A DNA stretch of 37,901 nt from Pseudomonas syringae (GCF_021606685.1 NZ_WKCB01000055.1:1-37901), one strand, 5' to 3'; positions 23,362 through 31,691 are shown, counted from the first letter of the stretch. Notes: generated by a model from the sequence alone, not told the origin. Numbers and translations are program-made.

Positions 23362-24254
23362 AGCTGGGCCTGCAGGGTCGCGGCCAGCCACTCCATGAAC
23401 ACCCGCACCCGCTGCGGCAGATGCCGCTGCCCGGCGTAGAGCAGGGACACGTCCAGCGCAGGCGCCGGGTAGTCGGGCAGGACCGCCACCAGCTCACCAC
23501 TGTCGAGCAGGTCGCGAATGCCCAGGACGGGCACCTGGGTAATCCCGAACCCGCCCAAACAGGCCGATTTATAAGCATCGGTGCTATTGACCGTGACCCG
23601 CCCGGCCATCGGCACGCGGTGCACCTTGTTGCCGTGCTGGTATTCGAAGCCCGCCGAGCGTGAACCCAGTGGCCGCACGTAATGCACCAACTGATGGTTA
23701 GCCAGATCGGCCAACGTCTCGGGCCGGCCATGGCGTTCGACGTATCCGGCGCTCACGCAGTTGATCATTTGCAGGCTGCACAGCAACCGCGCCACCACCG
23801 ACTGGTCGGGCTGCGCGCCAACCCGCAGCACGCAGTCGAACCCTTCGGCCAGCAGGTCGACCTGGCGATCGGTGGTGCTGATTTCCAGCTCGATCAATGG
23901 GTGCGCCTGCATGAATTCGGGCAGGCGCGGCAGGATCAGATCGCGCGCCATGACGTTAGGCATGTCCACCCGAATGCGCCCGCTCAGTTGCGCCTCATCC
24001 TGGCGAAACAAGCCTTCCAGCTCCTCCATGTGCGCGAGCAAATCCTTGCTGCGTTCATACAACACGCGCCCGTCCTGGGTCGCCTGCACCTTGCGCGTGG
24101 TGCGCTGCAACAGGCGCGCGCCCAGCAACGCTTCCAGCGCCTGCACATGCTCCGACACCGTCGAGCGCGGCAGGCCCAGGCTCTCGCCGGCCTGGGTGAA
24201 ACTCGACAGTTCGGTGACGCGCACGAAGGTGCGCAGCAGCTCCAGCTTGTTCAT
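23358..24254 (-). CDS. LysR-family regulator divergent from SDR (CrgA/AaeR-type)
   Basis: 298 residues. The N-terminal HTH (MNKLELLRTFVRVTELSSFT, then GESLGLPRSTVSEHVQALEA and LLGARLLQRTTRKVQATQDG) is of the CrgA/AaeR branch of LysR proteins, which often sit beside short-chain dehydrogenase or reductase genes. The effector domain includes RIRVDMPNVMARDLILPRLP and GFDCVLRVGAQPDQS. It shares a 109-base divergent region with the SDR gene, and a 6-bp inverted repeat lies there. Control of the SDR gene is the likely role. The inducer is unknown. Confidence 0.9.
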   Translation of the reverse strand: MNKLELLRTFVRVTELSSFTQAGESLGLPRSTVSEHVQALEALLGARLLQRTTRKVQATQDGRVLYERSKDLLAHMEELEGLFRQDEAQLSGRIRVDMPNVMARDLILPRLPEFMQAHPLIELEISTTDRQVDLLAEGFDCVLRVGAQPDQSVVARLLCSLQMINCVSAGYVERHGRPETLADLANHQLVHYVRPLGSRSAGFEYQHGNKVHRVPMAGRVTVNSTDAYKSACLGGFGITQVPVLGIRDLLDSGELVAVLPDYPAPALDVSLLYAGQRHLPQRVRVFMEWLAATLQAQL

Positions 24255-24276
24255 GGGATTGTTCGCCTTATCCGGC

Positions 24277-24296
24277 CAGTGATTTCGCTTTCACTG
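24277..24296. promoter_or_regulatory. CAGTGA-8 nt-TCACTG inverted repeat (putative operator)
   Basis: A perfect 6-bp inverted repeat with an 8-base spacer lies 23 bases from the LysR start and 67 from the SDR start. Its place in the divergent region makes it a candidate binding site for the LysR protein. Confidence 0.5.
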
Positions 24297-24362
24297 TGTT
24301 TATCACGTTATGAGCGGACAAATACACTTAGTCCCACGATCACATCTGAAGAGGACTGCACC

Positions 24363-25121
24363 ATGCCCCGTAAAATCGCACTCATCACCGGCGCCAGCCG
24401 CGGCCTTGGTAAAAGCGCCGCGCTGCACCTGGCGGCACAAGGCGTCGATATCATCGGCACTTACCACAGCGCAGCGGGTGAAGCCCAAGCGGTGGTGGAG
24501 CAGGTCGAAGCCCTGGGTGGCCGCGCCGCCATGCTGCAACTGGATGTGAGCCAGAGCGCGACATTCAATGACTTTGTGAGCCAGGTTGGCAGCGTGCTCA
24601 AGGAAGTTTTCGCACAGGACCACTTCAACTTTCTGATCAATAACGCTGGCATTGGCGTGCACGCCAGCTTCGAAGAAACCACCGAAGCACAGTTCGACCA
24701 ACTGGTGGCGATCCAATTCAAGGGTCCATTCTTCCTGACGCAGAAGCTGTTGCCGCTGATCGGCGACGGCGGTCGCATCGTCAATATTTCCAGCGGCCTG
24801 GCGCGCTTCAGCCTGCCCGGCTACGCCGCCTATGCAGCGATGAAAGGCGCGATGGAAGTGTTGACCCGCTACCAGGCCAAAGAGCTGGGTGGGCGCGGCA
24901 TCACCGTCAACATCCTCGCCCCCGGCGCGATTGAAACTGACTTCGGCGGCGGCGCCGTGCGCGACAATGCCAACCTCAACAGCATGGTCGCCAACAACAC
25001 CGCCCTGGGCCGGGCCGGCTTACCGGATGATATCGGCGGGGCTATTTCGACATTGCTGGCCGACGGCAGCAACTGGATCACCGGGCAACGCATCGAGGCC
25101 TCGGGCGGCATGTTTCTGTAG
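24363..25121 (+). CDS. Short-chain dehydrogenase/reductase
   Basis: 252 residues of the classical SDR type. The cofactor motif TGASRGLG is at residues 9-16, NNAG follows in FLINNAGIGVHASFEE, the catalytic Ser lies in NISSGLARFS, and the YxxxK pair is Y157 and K161 (YAAMK). The C-terminus ITGQRIEASGGMFL is typical of the family. It would be an NAD(P)-dependent oxidoreductase in the cytoplasm; the substrate is unknown. GAGGA upstream of ATG 24363 is a good ribosome site. The 3' end overlaps the PACE gene on the other strand by 102 bases. Confidence 0.9.
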   Translation: MPRKIALITGASRGLGKSAALHLAAQGVDIIGTYHSAAGEAQAVVEQVEALGGRAAMLQLDVSQSATFNDFVSQVGSVLKEVFAQDHFNFLINNAGIGVHASFEETTEAQFDQLVAIQFKGPFFLTQKLLPLIGDGGRIVNISSGLARFSLPGYAAYAAMKGAMEVLTRYQAKELGGRGITVNILAPGAIETDFGGGAVRDNANLNSMVANNTALGRAGLPDDIGGAISTLLADGSNWITGQRIEASGGMFL

Positions 25122-25532
25122 GAATTTGTCGCGCAGCACGTCATACCCCCAGTGATACACGTAGGTGTACGGCAGGAAAAACAGCAGTACACCGATATCG
25201 AGGATAAACGCCTGCACCAGGCTGATATTCAGCCACGCAGCAATCAACGGCACGGCGACAATAATCAGCCCGCCCTCGAACATCAGCGCATGCAGCACCC
25301 GCGTCCAAGCGTTGTTGGCCAATTGCAGGCGCGCCTTGAGGCGGTCGAACAGGCCGTTGAAAATCACGTTCCAGGTCAGCGCCATCAGGCTCAGCGCGAG
25401 GGTCACCATGCCCATTTCCAGGGCCGGTTTGTCCATGATCCACGCCAGCAACGGGGTACAGATCAGTAACGCCAGCGCCTCGAAACCAATGGCCTGGCAA
25501 ACGCGTTCAGTAATCGACTTGGTGGGGTTCAT
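25020..25532 (-). CDS. PACE-family multidrug efflux transporter
   Basis: 170 residues. Two BTP (bacterial transmembrane pair) domains give four membrane helices: RVCQAIGFEALALLICTPLL with the conserved acidic E18, ALTWNVIFNGLFDRLKARLQ, ALMFEGGLIIVAVPLIAAWL with a second Glu, and AFILDIGVLLFFLPYTYVYH. This fits proton-coupled efflux of cationic biocides such as chlorhexidine, as in AceI. Most members are about 140-150 residues; here about 33 C-terminal residues (AARGLDALPGDPVAAVGQQC and on) are read from DNA that is the antisense of the SDR 3' end. It is divergent from a LysR gene. Confidence 0.85.
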   Translation of the reverse strand: MNPTKSITERVCQAIGFEALALLICTPLLAWIMDKPALEMGMVTLALSLMALTWNVIFNGLFDRLKARLQLANNAWTRVLHALMFEGGLIIVAVPLIAAWLNISLVQAFILDIGVLLFFLPYTYVYHWGYDVLRDKFLQKHAARGLDALPGDPVAAVGQQCRNSPADIIR

Positions 25533-25551
25533 GAACCGGCTCCGTGAGTGA

Positions 25552-25605
25552 CGATGGTTGCCATCATTACCCTATGGATCGATACTTCATAACTAATAAC
25601 CATCG
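25552..25605. promoter_or_regulatory. Inverted repeats between PACE and LysR genes
   Basis: CGATGGTT (25552-25559) and its perfect complement AACCATCG (25598-25605) bracket the divergent promoter region. Inside are GATGG-ttg-CCATC (25553-25565) and TATG-N11-CATA. The arrangement suggests a regulator binding at two sites and bridging the region. The LysR product is the natural candidate. Confidence 0.45.
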
Positions 25606-25620
25606 ACCAAGGCGATAGTC

Positions 25621-26475
25621 ATGGCTTCTCACGAAGTGCTCCAGGCATTTGTCCAGGCGGCTACCCAAGGCTCGTTTTCAGCGGCCGCGCGCAAGTTGGG
25701 CAAAAGCCAATCCACGGTCAGCGCCGCCGTTGCGAGCCTGGAGATTGATCTCGATGTGGTGCTGTTTGACCGCAGCAGCCGCAAGCCGACACTCACTCCA
25801 GCAGGCCATGTGTTGCTGCAACGCGCCGAGCAGGTGCTGGAGGCCAGCAGCCGCCTGGAGCTGGCGGCGAGCCAGTTGGCGCAAGGGTTGGAGCCAAAAG
25901 TCACGATTGCCATGTCCGATACCTACCAGTCGGAGCGTTTCGAACTCGCCCTCAAAGCTTTTGAGCAGCGCTACCCGGACCTGGAGCTGGAGTGGTTGAT
26001 CGCCGAGTGCGAAGACCTGATAGCCCTGGTGCAAAGCGGTCGCGCGCATATGGCGTTTATCGAAGCCCAAGACATCTACCCGCCCGACCTGAGCCGTGCG
26101 CCCGTGGAGGAACGTACGGAAATCGCGCTGTTCGTCGCCCCCGGGCATCCGTTGGCGCACCTGCAGCACATCGACACGCAAACCTTGCAGCAACACCGCG
26201 AACTGCGCTTGGCGACCATCATCAACCCGAATGAAACACGGCCCATGGGCCGTGTGTGGTCGGCGCCGAGCTTTTTGATGCTGATGGAAATGGCCCAGCT
26301 CGGTTTCGGCTGGGCCGAACTGCCGCGCTGGCTGGTGGAACGCTTTGGCAACGCCGGGCTGGTTGAACTCAGCGTGCGCAGTTGGCCACGCTCGGTGGCG
26401 GTGGATGTACTGTGGTCGCGACAGCACCCACCAGGTCCGGCGGGAAGCTGGATGCTGCGCCAGATGCTCGAATAA
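25621..26475 (+). CDS. LysR-family regulator divergent from PACE efflux gene
   Basis: 284 residues. The HTH domain (MASHEVLQAFVQAATQGSFS, then RKLGKSQSTVSAAVASLEID and DVVLFDRSSRKPTLTPAG) is followed by an effector-binding domain with VTIAMSDTYQSERFELALKA and GRAHMAFIEAQDIYPPDL. It is divergent from the PACE gene over an 88-base region with inverted repeats and is the usual partner regulator of such transporters. The start at ATG 25621 is at the normal distance from the HTH. The gene is followed by a REP element. Confidence 0.9.
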   Translation: MASHEVLQAFVQAATQGSFSAAARKLGKSQSTVSAAVASLEIDLDVVLFDRSSRKPTLTPAGHVLLQRAEQVLEASSRLELAASQLAQGLEPKVTIAMSDTYQSERFELALKAFEQRYPDLELEWLIAECEDLIALVQSGRAHMAFIEAQDIYPPDLSRAPVEERTEIALFVAPGHPLAHLQHIDTQTLQQHRELRLATIINPNETRPMGRVWSAPSFLMLMEMAQLGFGWAELPRWLVERFGNAGLVELSVRSWPRSVAVDVLWSRQHPPGPAGSWMLRQMLE

Positions 26476-26492
26476 CTGCCCCCACCAACCTA

Positions 26493-26618
26493 TGTGGCGA
26501 GCGGGCTTGCCCGCGTTGGAGTGCGCAGCGCTCCCAAGATTTTTCAGGGCCGCTGCGCAGCGCTCCCAGGCTTTTTGGGGCCGCTGCGCGGCCCGACGCG
26601 AGCAAGCTCGCTCGCCAC
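26493..26618. repeat. REP inverted pair with internal 32-bp direct repeat
   Basis: TGTGGCGAGCGGGCTTGCCC... at 26493-26519 is complemented by CGACGCGAGCAAGCTCGCTC... at 26592-26618. Between them, GCGCAGCGCTCCCA(A/G)G... occurs twice in tandem (26523-26554 and 26555-26585). It lies between the LysR gene and the SRPBCC gene. Confidence 0.8.
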
Positions 26619-26730
26619 GGGGCGGGTTCGTGCGGGGCTTCTTGGGCCTGGTCGAAATCGCCCGGCAGGCGAATCAGTGTCGCGAGAACGCGCCGCGATT
26701 CGCTGCGGTAAATGGCCTCGATGCCGGGTG

Positions 26731-27210
26731 TCAATCGGGCATGCCCTCGGTCACCAGCGTCACCAGGCGGTCCAGGCTCTGGCCCCAGCCATCGTGAAAG
26801 CCCATGGCTTCGTGGGCCTGTTTATCCTCTGCACGCCAGTGCATGGCGCGGGCGGTGTAGAGGGTTTTGTTGCCATCGACTTCCTGCAGGGTCACTTCGG
26901 CGGTCATGAACGGCTTGCCTGAGGGGATCCAGCCTGGCGAAAAGGCATCGGTAAACACCAACCGCCGTGGCGCGACGATTTCCAGGAACACGCCCTGGGT
27001 CGGGTATTCGCTGCCATCCGGCGCCCGCATCAGGGTGCGAAACAGGCCACCGACCCACAGGTTCATTTCGCACTCGGGGGTGGTCATGCCGTGCGGGCCC
27101 CACCATTGTTGCAGCAGGGCTGGCTCGGTCCAGGCACGAAACACCCGGCTGCGCGGCGCGTCGATCAGGCGGCTGATGGACAGTTCAAATTCGGCAGGTT
27201 GCGTAGACAT
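26731..27210 (-). CDS. SRPBCC (AHSA1-type) domain protein
   Basis: 159 residues covering one START-like SRPBCC domain: FELSISRLIDAPRSRVFRAW, TEPALLQQWWGPHGMTTPEC, EMNLWVGGLFRTLMRAPDGS and a late FHDGWGQSLDRLVTLV helix. Such proteins bind hydrophobic ligands, or resemble the activator of Hsp90 ATPase. They are often grouped with YCII-like genes, and a broken YCII-like gene lies directly upstream on the same strand. There is no signal peptide. A TAAACCTCC-like tract near the start gives a good ribosome site on the minus strand (AGGAGGTTTA). Confidence 0.88.
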   Translation of the reverse strand: MSTQPAEFELSISRLIDAPRSRVFRAWTEPALLQQWWGPHGMTTPECEMNLWVGGLFRTLMRAPDGSEYPTQGVFLEIVAPRRLVFTDAFSPGWIPSGKPFMTAEVTLQEVDGNKTLYTARAMHWRAEDKQAHEAMGFHDGWGQSLDRLVTLVTEGMPD

Positions 27211-27243
27211 GGGTAAACCTCCTGATTTTTATGCGTGTTGTCT

Positions 27244-27503
27244 TCAGAGATTCAATTCGCGCACTGGGCGCACTTCCACATTGCCGACCGTGGCAGCTGG
27301 AATGCCGGCGGCCATCTGGATCGCTTGGTTCAAGTCGCGGGCCTCGATCAGGTAGAACCCGGCGTGGTGTGCAGCACCTGTTCATTGCTGTTGATCAGGC
27401 ACAGGTATTTCTGATGTTCTCCGTTTTCGGACTACTGACTATAGTTCGCGGCGGTCAAGGTTTCAGGTCGAACAGATGGCAGGGCGTTGATAGCATTGCT
27501 CAT
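27244..27503 (-). pseudogene. YCII-related protein, internally deleted and frame-broken
   Basis: Read on the minus strand, an intact start (AAGGAG ribosome site, ATG at 27503) leads to 23 codons, then a TAG stop. Past the stop, the same frame gives KYLCLINSNEQVLHTTP, the usual YCII N-terminal strand. After a frame change comes GFYLIEARDLNQAIQMAAGI and VGNVEVRPVREL, the YCII C-terminus, ending at a stop at 27244-27246. About 70 residues of the middle of the domain are missing. The result is a nonfunctional YCII gene with a deletion, a nonsense codon and a frameshift. It lies upstream of the SRPBCC gene, which may be its former operon partner. Confidence 0.7.
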
Positions 27504-27661
27504 GGCAATACTCCTTGAGAAGACTCGAAGGTGAAAACTCACAAAGGACACCCTTGGTCGAATGGCCCGCACGCCCATCGACACGCCGCTGAAAAATAAT
27601 TTCGCTAGGGGCAAACCCGCTAGAATCCGCGCTTCTTTGTAGGAATTCGGATGCGCCACCG

Positions 27662-28189
27662 ATGGAAACCCGCCTCGTCCCTTATGAGACGCTGAGCCTA
27701 GTGCAGAAACAGCATCTCGACGCCCTGCAGGTGCATCCCGAACAACTGGCGTATTCCGGTGATATCTACTGTGCGCTGAACAGCCTGCTGGTCAATCCCA
27801 AGCCTGGGGCTGTCAAAGGGTTCGCCCTGCTCGCCGACGATTTGCCCGTGGCCTTCCTGCTGCTTAAACGCCCACCGTGCCTGCCCCATTGGGCGGATGA
27901 ACACAGCGCGACACTGCATGCCTTGCAGGTGGATCGCCAGCAGCAAGGGCGCGGGTTTGGCAAGGCGTGTTTGCAGGCACTGCCGGCGGCGGCGCTGCAC
28001 GCCTGGCCGCAGATCAAGGCGCTGGAGCTGTCGGTGGACGCGGACAATGTGGCGGCGATGGGGCTCTATCTGTCGGCTGGGTGGGTGGACAGCGGGGAAG
28101 CGTATAAGGGGCGGATTGGGTATGAGCGCAGGTTGCGGCTCGACGTGGGCGAGCGGGCTTGCCCGCGTTGGCGCGCGAAGCGGGCCTGA
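27662..28189 (+). CDS. GNAT-family N-acetyltransferase with REP-derived C-terminus
   Basis: 175 residues. The GNAT acetyl-CoA site is ATLHALQVDRQQQGRGFGKA (QxxGxG/A), followed by LELSVDADNVAAMGLYLSAG, the typical late strand and helix. The start is at ATG 27662, preceded by TAGAAT as a likely -10. The protein would acetylate an amine; the substrate is unknown. After GRIGYERRLRL the last 15 residues (DVGERACPRWRAKRA) are encoded by the first arm of a REP element, so the natural C-terminus has probably been replaced. This tail is rich in Arg and has no family counterpart. Confidence 0.82.
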   Translation: METRLVPYETLSLVQKQHLDALQVHPEQLAYSGDIYCALNSLLVNPKPGAVKGFALLADDLPVAFLLLKRPPCLPHWADEHSATLHALQVDRQQQGRGFGKACLQALPAAALHAWPQIKALELSVDADNVAAMGLYLSAGWVDSGEAYKGRIGYERRLRLDVGERACPRWRAKRA

Positions 28190-28294
28190 TCGGGGGGGGC
28201 TGCTGCGCAGCCCAACGCGGGCAAGCCCGCTCGCCACACAAACCCGCTCGCCACCACAAGCCGGCTGGCCACGCGGGCGCGTTTGCCACACAGG
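28145..28294. repeat. REP inverted pair with 17-18-bp tandem units
   Basis: GTGGGCGAGCGGGCTTGCCC... at 28145-28171 pairs with the complement at about 28214-28238. On the right, units run head to tail: 28226-28242, 28243-28260 (18 bp), 28261-28277 and 28278-28294, each a variant of CCCGCTCGCCACACAAG. The left arm encodes the C-terminus of the acetyltransferase. The right end stops 8 bases from the stop codon of the GyrI-like gene. Confidence 0.82.
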
Positions 28295-28302
28295 ACGTGG
28301 CG

Positions 28303-28785
28303 CTAGCCCTTCTCGCCCACTGGCAACCAGATCTCCACCGACCCCGTGCCCTTGCGCGCATCAAAATCTGCACTGTAACGCTCGAAATCCGCGCCCAGCA
28401 CCTTGTAGCCCGAGTGCGGCAACCACTCGAACAGGATGCGCTCATAGGTCTGCTCCAGCGCCTGCACCGGCCCGTAGTGCGGGAACACGGCGTAGTTGAG
28501 CGGCGCAATTTCGATGAACTCGAAGTTGCTCGGCACATCGCCCTTGGACGGGACTTCAACACCGGCCAGGTAGTCGAACTCGCCGTGATTGGGGTTATGG
28601 CAAACCCCATAGGTCACGCCGCTGACACGCTTCTTGATGTCCTTGATGCAGGTGTCGAACAACTCCCACAGTTTGGGAATATCTCCGACAGTGGCCTTGG
28701 AATAACGCCCTTTTACGCCGGCGATTACCAGCGCCTTGCCTGCTTCCATGCGCGGCTCTAACGGTTGTTTTGTCTGCTGATCCAT
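28303..28785 (-). CDS. GyrI-like small-molecule-binding domain protein
   Basis: 160 residues. The GyrI-like/effector-binding fold covers nearly the whole length: MEAGKALVIAGVKGRYSKAT, the helix IPKLWELFDTCIKDIKKR, YGVCHNPNHGEFDYLAGVEV, a PLNYAVFPHYGPVQALEQTY stretch and EIWLPVGEKG at the end. Such stand-alone domains bind cationic or amphipathic compounds and relate to AraC C-terminal sensors and to E. coli SbmC. Start ATG 28785 has an AAGGAG site 9 bases upstream. It is divergent from alaC. The role is unknown. Confidence 0.85.
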   Translation of the reverse strand: MDQQTKQPLEPRMEAGKALVIAGVKGRYSKATVGDIPKLWELFDTCIKDIKKRVSGVTYGVCHNPNHGEFDYLAGVEVPSKGDVPSNFEFIEIAPLNYAVFPHYGPVQALEQTYERILFEWLPHSGYKVLGADFERYSADFDARKGTGSVEIWLPVGEKG

Positions 28786-28981
28786 ATGAACAGTCTCCTT
28801 CTTATGAGGGAACAAACCCGCATCGAGTATAGGGGCATATCGGCGCTGGACTCCATGCAGAAAATTTTCCCGCGCATCTGGACAACTGGCCATCATCGAC
28901 CGTATTGTCTGCCCCGCAGGCCACCGCAGTGGCCGACGTCGCTCGGACGGTTCCGGGCGCTTACGTACTCTCGAGGCAACA

Positions 28982-30199
28982 ATGGCAGACCAAGGTTCGC
29001 CGCGCCGCTTTGCGCGCATAGATCGACTCCCCCCCTACGTTTTCAATATCACTGCCGAGCTGAAGATGGCTGCGCGTCGGCGCGGCGAAGACATCATCGA
29101 CTTGAGCATGGGTAACCCCGACGGCGCCACTCCACCGCATATCGTGGAAAAAATGGTCACCGTCGCCCAGCGTGAAGACACCCACGGCTACTCAACATCC
29201 AAAGGTATTCCGCGCCTGCGCCGGGCGATTTCGCGCTGGTACAAGGACCGCTACGAGGTCGACATCGACCCCGAGTCGGAAGCCATCGTTACCATCGGTT
29301 CCAAGGAAGGCCTGGCGCACTTGATGCTGGCTACCCTGGACCAGGGCGACACGGTGCTGGTGCCGAACCCCAGCTACCCGATTCACATCTACGGTGCCGT
29401 GATTGCCGGCGCCCAGGTGCGATCGGTGCCGCTGGTGCCGGGCGTGGACTTCTTCGATGAGCTGGAACGCGCGATTCGTGGCTCGATCCCCAAGCCCAAG
29501 ATGATGATCCTGGGCTTTCCGTCCAACCCCACCGCGCAGTGCGTGGAGCTGGATTTCTTCGAACGGGTGATCGCCCTGGCCAAGCAGTACGACGTGCTGG
29601 TGGTGCATGACCTGGCCTACGCCGACATCGTCTATGACGGCTGGAAAGCCCCATCGATCATGCAAGTGCCCGGCGCCAAGGACATTGCGGTGGAGTTTTT
29701 CACCCTGTCCAAGAGCTACAACATGGCCGGCTGGCGCATTGGTTTCATGGTCGGCAACCCGGAGCTGGTCAACGCCCTGGCGCGCATCAAGAGCTACCAC
29801 GACTACGGCACGTTCACCCCGCTGCAAGTGGCGGCGATTGCCGCGCTGGAAGGCGACCAACAGTGCGTGAAAGACATCGCCGAGCAGTACCGCCAGCGCC
29901 GCAATGTGCTGGTCAAGGGCCTGCATGAGCTGGGCTGGATGGTCGAGAACCCCAAGGCGTCGATGTACGTCTGGGCGAAGATCCCCGAGCAGTACGCCGC
30001 CATGGGCTCGCTGGAATTTGCCAAGAAATTGCTGCTGGAGGCCAAGGTGTGTGTGTCGCCGGGTATCGGCTTTGGCGAGTATGGGGATGATCATGTGCGC
30101 TTTGCGCTGATCGAGAACCAGGACCGGATTCGCCAGGCGGTGCGCGGGATTCGCGGGATGTTCCGGGCGGATGGGTTAGTACCCAAAACCGGGGCATAA
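28982..30199 (+). CDS. alaC: Alanine transaminase
   Basis: 405 residues of a fold-type I PLP aminotransferase: IIDLSMGNPDGATPPHIVEK, YSTSKGIPRLRRAISRWYKD, FPSNPTAQCVELDFFERVIA, VVHDLAYADIVYDGW and the PLP lysine K244 in LSKSYNMAGWRIGF. The sequence matches the AlaC (YfdZ) branch, which converts pyruvate and glutamate to alanine and 2-oxoglutarate. The length is close to E. coli AlaC. It starts at ATG 28982. It is divergent from the GyrI-like gene over 196 bases, and a REP pair follows that is shared with the gntP end. Confidence 0.9.
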   Translation: MADQGSPRRFARIDRLPPYVFNITAELKMAARRRGEDIIDLSMGNPDGATPPHIVEKMVTVAQREDTHGYSTSKGIPRLRRAISRWYKDRYEVDIDPESEAIVTIGSKEGLAHLMLATLDQGDTVLVPNPSYPIHIYGAVIAGAQVRSVPLVPGVDFFDELERAIRGSIPKPKMMILGFPSNPTAQCVELDFFERVIALAKQYDVLVVHDLAYADIVYDGWKAPSIMQVPGAKDIAVEFFTLSKSYNMAGWRIGFMVGNPELVNALARIKSYHDYGTFTPLQVAAIAALEGDQQCVKDIAEQYRQRRNVLVKGLHELGWMVENPKASMYVWAKIPEQYAAMGSLEFAKKLLLEAKVCVSPGIGFGEYGDDHVRFALIENQDRIRQAVRGIRGMFRADGLVPKTGA

Positions 30200-30208
30200 C
30201 TCGGTCAA

Positions 30209-30302
30209 AATGTGGGAGGGGGCTTGCCCCCGATAGCAGAGTGTCAGTCACTGCATCTGGTGACTGATCCACTGCCATCGGGGGCAAGCCCCCTCCCACA
30301 TT
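30209..30302. repeat. REP inverted pair (GGGAGGGGGCTTGCC class)
   Basis: Arms AATGTGGGAGGGGGCTTGCC... (30209-30234) and the exact complement (30277-30302) enclose an imperfect inner repeat. It sits between the convergent alaC and gntP genes. Confidence 0.85.
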
Positions 30303-30338
30303 TGATTGGGTTCCCACATTTGTTTTGCGGTGAACCTG

Positions 30339-31691
30339 TTACACCACCAACGACAGCAACATGATGAAGATCAACGCCACCACCGACAGGATGGTCTCCA
30401 TCGCCGTCCAGGTCTTGAACGTCTCCGCCACGGTCATATTGAAGTACTGCTTCACCAGCCAGAACCCCGCATCGTTGACGTGAGACAGGATCAACGAACC
30501 CGCCCCCGTCGCCAGCACCAGCAGTTCACGGTTGACCCCGGGGATCATCCCCACCACCGGCACCACAATGCCCGCGCCGGTAATGGTGGCCACCGTGGCC
30601 GAACCGGTAGCAACACGAATCACCGCCGCCACCAGCCACGCCAGCAAAATCGGGTTGATCTGCGCGGTCACCGCCATATGGCCGATCACGTCGCCCACGC
30701 CGCTGGTCACCAGCATCTGCTTGAAGCCACCACCGGCACCGATGATCAGGATAATCGCGGCAGTCGGCGCAAGGCTGGCGTCGAGCAGCTTGAGGATCTG
30801 CTTGGAGTGGATGCCCTGGCGAGTACCAAAGGTGTACAGCGACAGCAGCAGCGCCAGCAACAGCGCGGTGATCGGGTGACCGATCATGTCCATCCAGTTG
30901 CGCACCACGTTGCCTTCGGCAAACGCGATGTCGGCAAAGGTTTTCAGCAGCATCAGGAACACCGGCAGCAGCACGGTGATCAGGGTGACGCTGAAGCTCG
31001 GCAGGTTCTTGTTCTCCGGCTCGCGGGCCAGTTGATCGACCAGTTCCTGGGACGGATTGCCCGGGATGTACTTGGCGATAAACGTACCGAAGATCGGGCC
31101 GGCAATGATGGCAGTCGGCAGCGCGACGATCAGGCCATACAGGATGGTCTTGCCGATGTCCGCGCCAAACACGCCGATGGCCAACAGCGGACCCGGGTGC
31201 GGTGGTACCAGGCCGTGCACCGCCGACAGGCCGGCAAGCAGCGGGATGCCGATCTTGATCAGCGACACACCGGTACGCCGCGCGACGATGAACACCAGCG
31301 GGATCAACAGCACAAAGCCGATCTCGAAGAACAACGGGATGCCCACCAGAAACGCGGCGAACATCATGGCCCACTGGACTTTTTCCTTGCCGAAGGCGCG
31401 GATCAGGGTCTGGGCGATCTGATCGGCACCGCCGGATTCAGCCATCATCTTGCCGAGCATCGTGCCCAGCGCGAGGATGATGCCGACAAAGCCGAGCACA
31501 CCGCCGAAACCGTCCTGGAACGCCTTGATGATCTTGTCCACGGGCATGCCCGAGGTCAGGCCGAGGAAGCCGGCCGCGATGATCAGTGCAACGAACGGGT
31601 GCACCTTGAACTTGGTGATCAGAACGATCAACCCGATGATAGTGACTACTGCGTCTAGCAGCAGGTAGGACTCGTGGGACATGCCAAACAT
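30339..31691 (-). CDS. gntP: Gluconate permease, GntP family
   Basis: 450 residues with about 12-14 membrane segments. Typical parts are LLLDAVVTIIGLIVLITKFK at the N-terminus, IPLFFEIGFVLLIPLVFIVA, HGLVPPHPGPLLAIGVFGAD (the GntP hallmark) and IRVATGSATVATITGAGIVV, with LILSHVNDAGFWLVKQYFNM near the end. It imports gluconate with protons. Start ATG 31691 has CAGGAGAG upstream on the minus strand. A GntR operator lies upstream (31750-31765), between the gntK stop and this start, so gntP can be read from its own promoter as well as from gntK. Confidence 0.93.
   Translation of the reverse strand: MFGMSHESYLLLDAVVTIIGLIVLITKFKVHPFVALIIAAGFLGLTSGMPVDKIIKAFQDGFGGVLGFVGIILALGTMLGKMMAESGGADQIAQTLIRAFGKEKVQWAMMFAAFLVGIPLFFEIGFVLLIPLVFIVARRTGVSLIKIGIPLLAGLSAVHGLVPPHPGPLLAIGVFGADIGKTILYGLIVALPTAIIAGPIFGTFIAKYIPGNPSQELVDQLAREPENKNLPSFSVTLITVLLPVFLMLLKTFADIAFAEGNVVRNWMDMIGHPITALLLALLLSLYTFGTRQGIHSKQILKLLDASLAPTAAIILIIGAGGGFKQMLVTSGVGDVIGHMAVTAQINPILLAWLVAAVIRVATGSATVATITGAGIVVPVVGMIPGVNRELLVLATGAGSLILSHVNDAGFWLVKQYFNMTVAETFKTWTAMETILSVVALIFIMLLSLVV

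Noticed and set aside
26476..28300. REP-rich region considered as a genomic island or phage remnant
   Set aside because: No integrase, transposase, tRNA end or base-composition shift was seen. The repeats are of the same class found elsewhere in the window.
30306..31658. A 450-codon open frame opposite gntP
   Set aside because: The product is composed mainly of Arg, Gln, His and Asp. It is a shadow of gntP.
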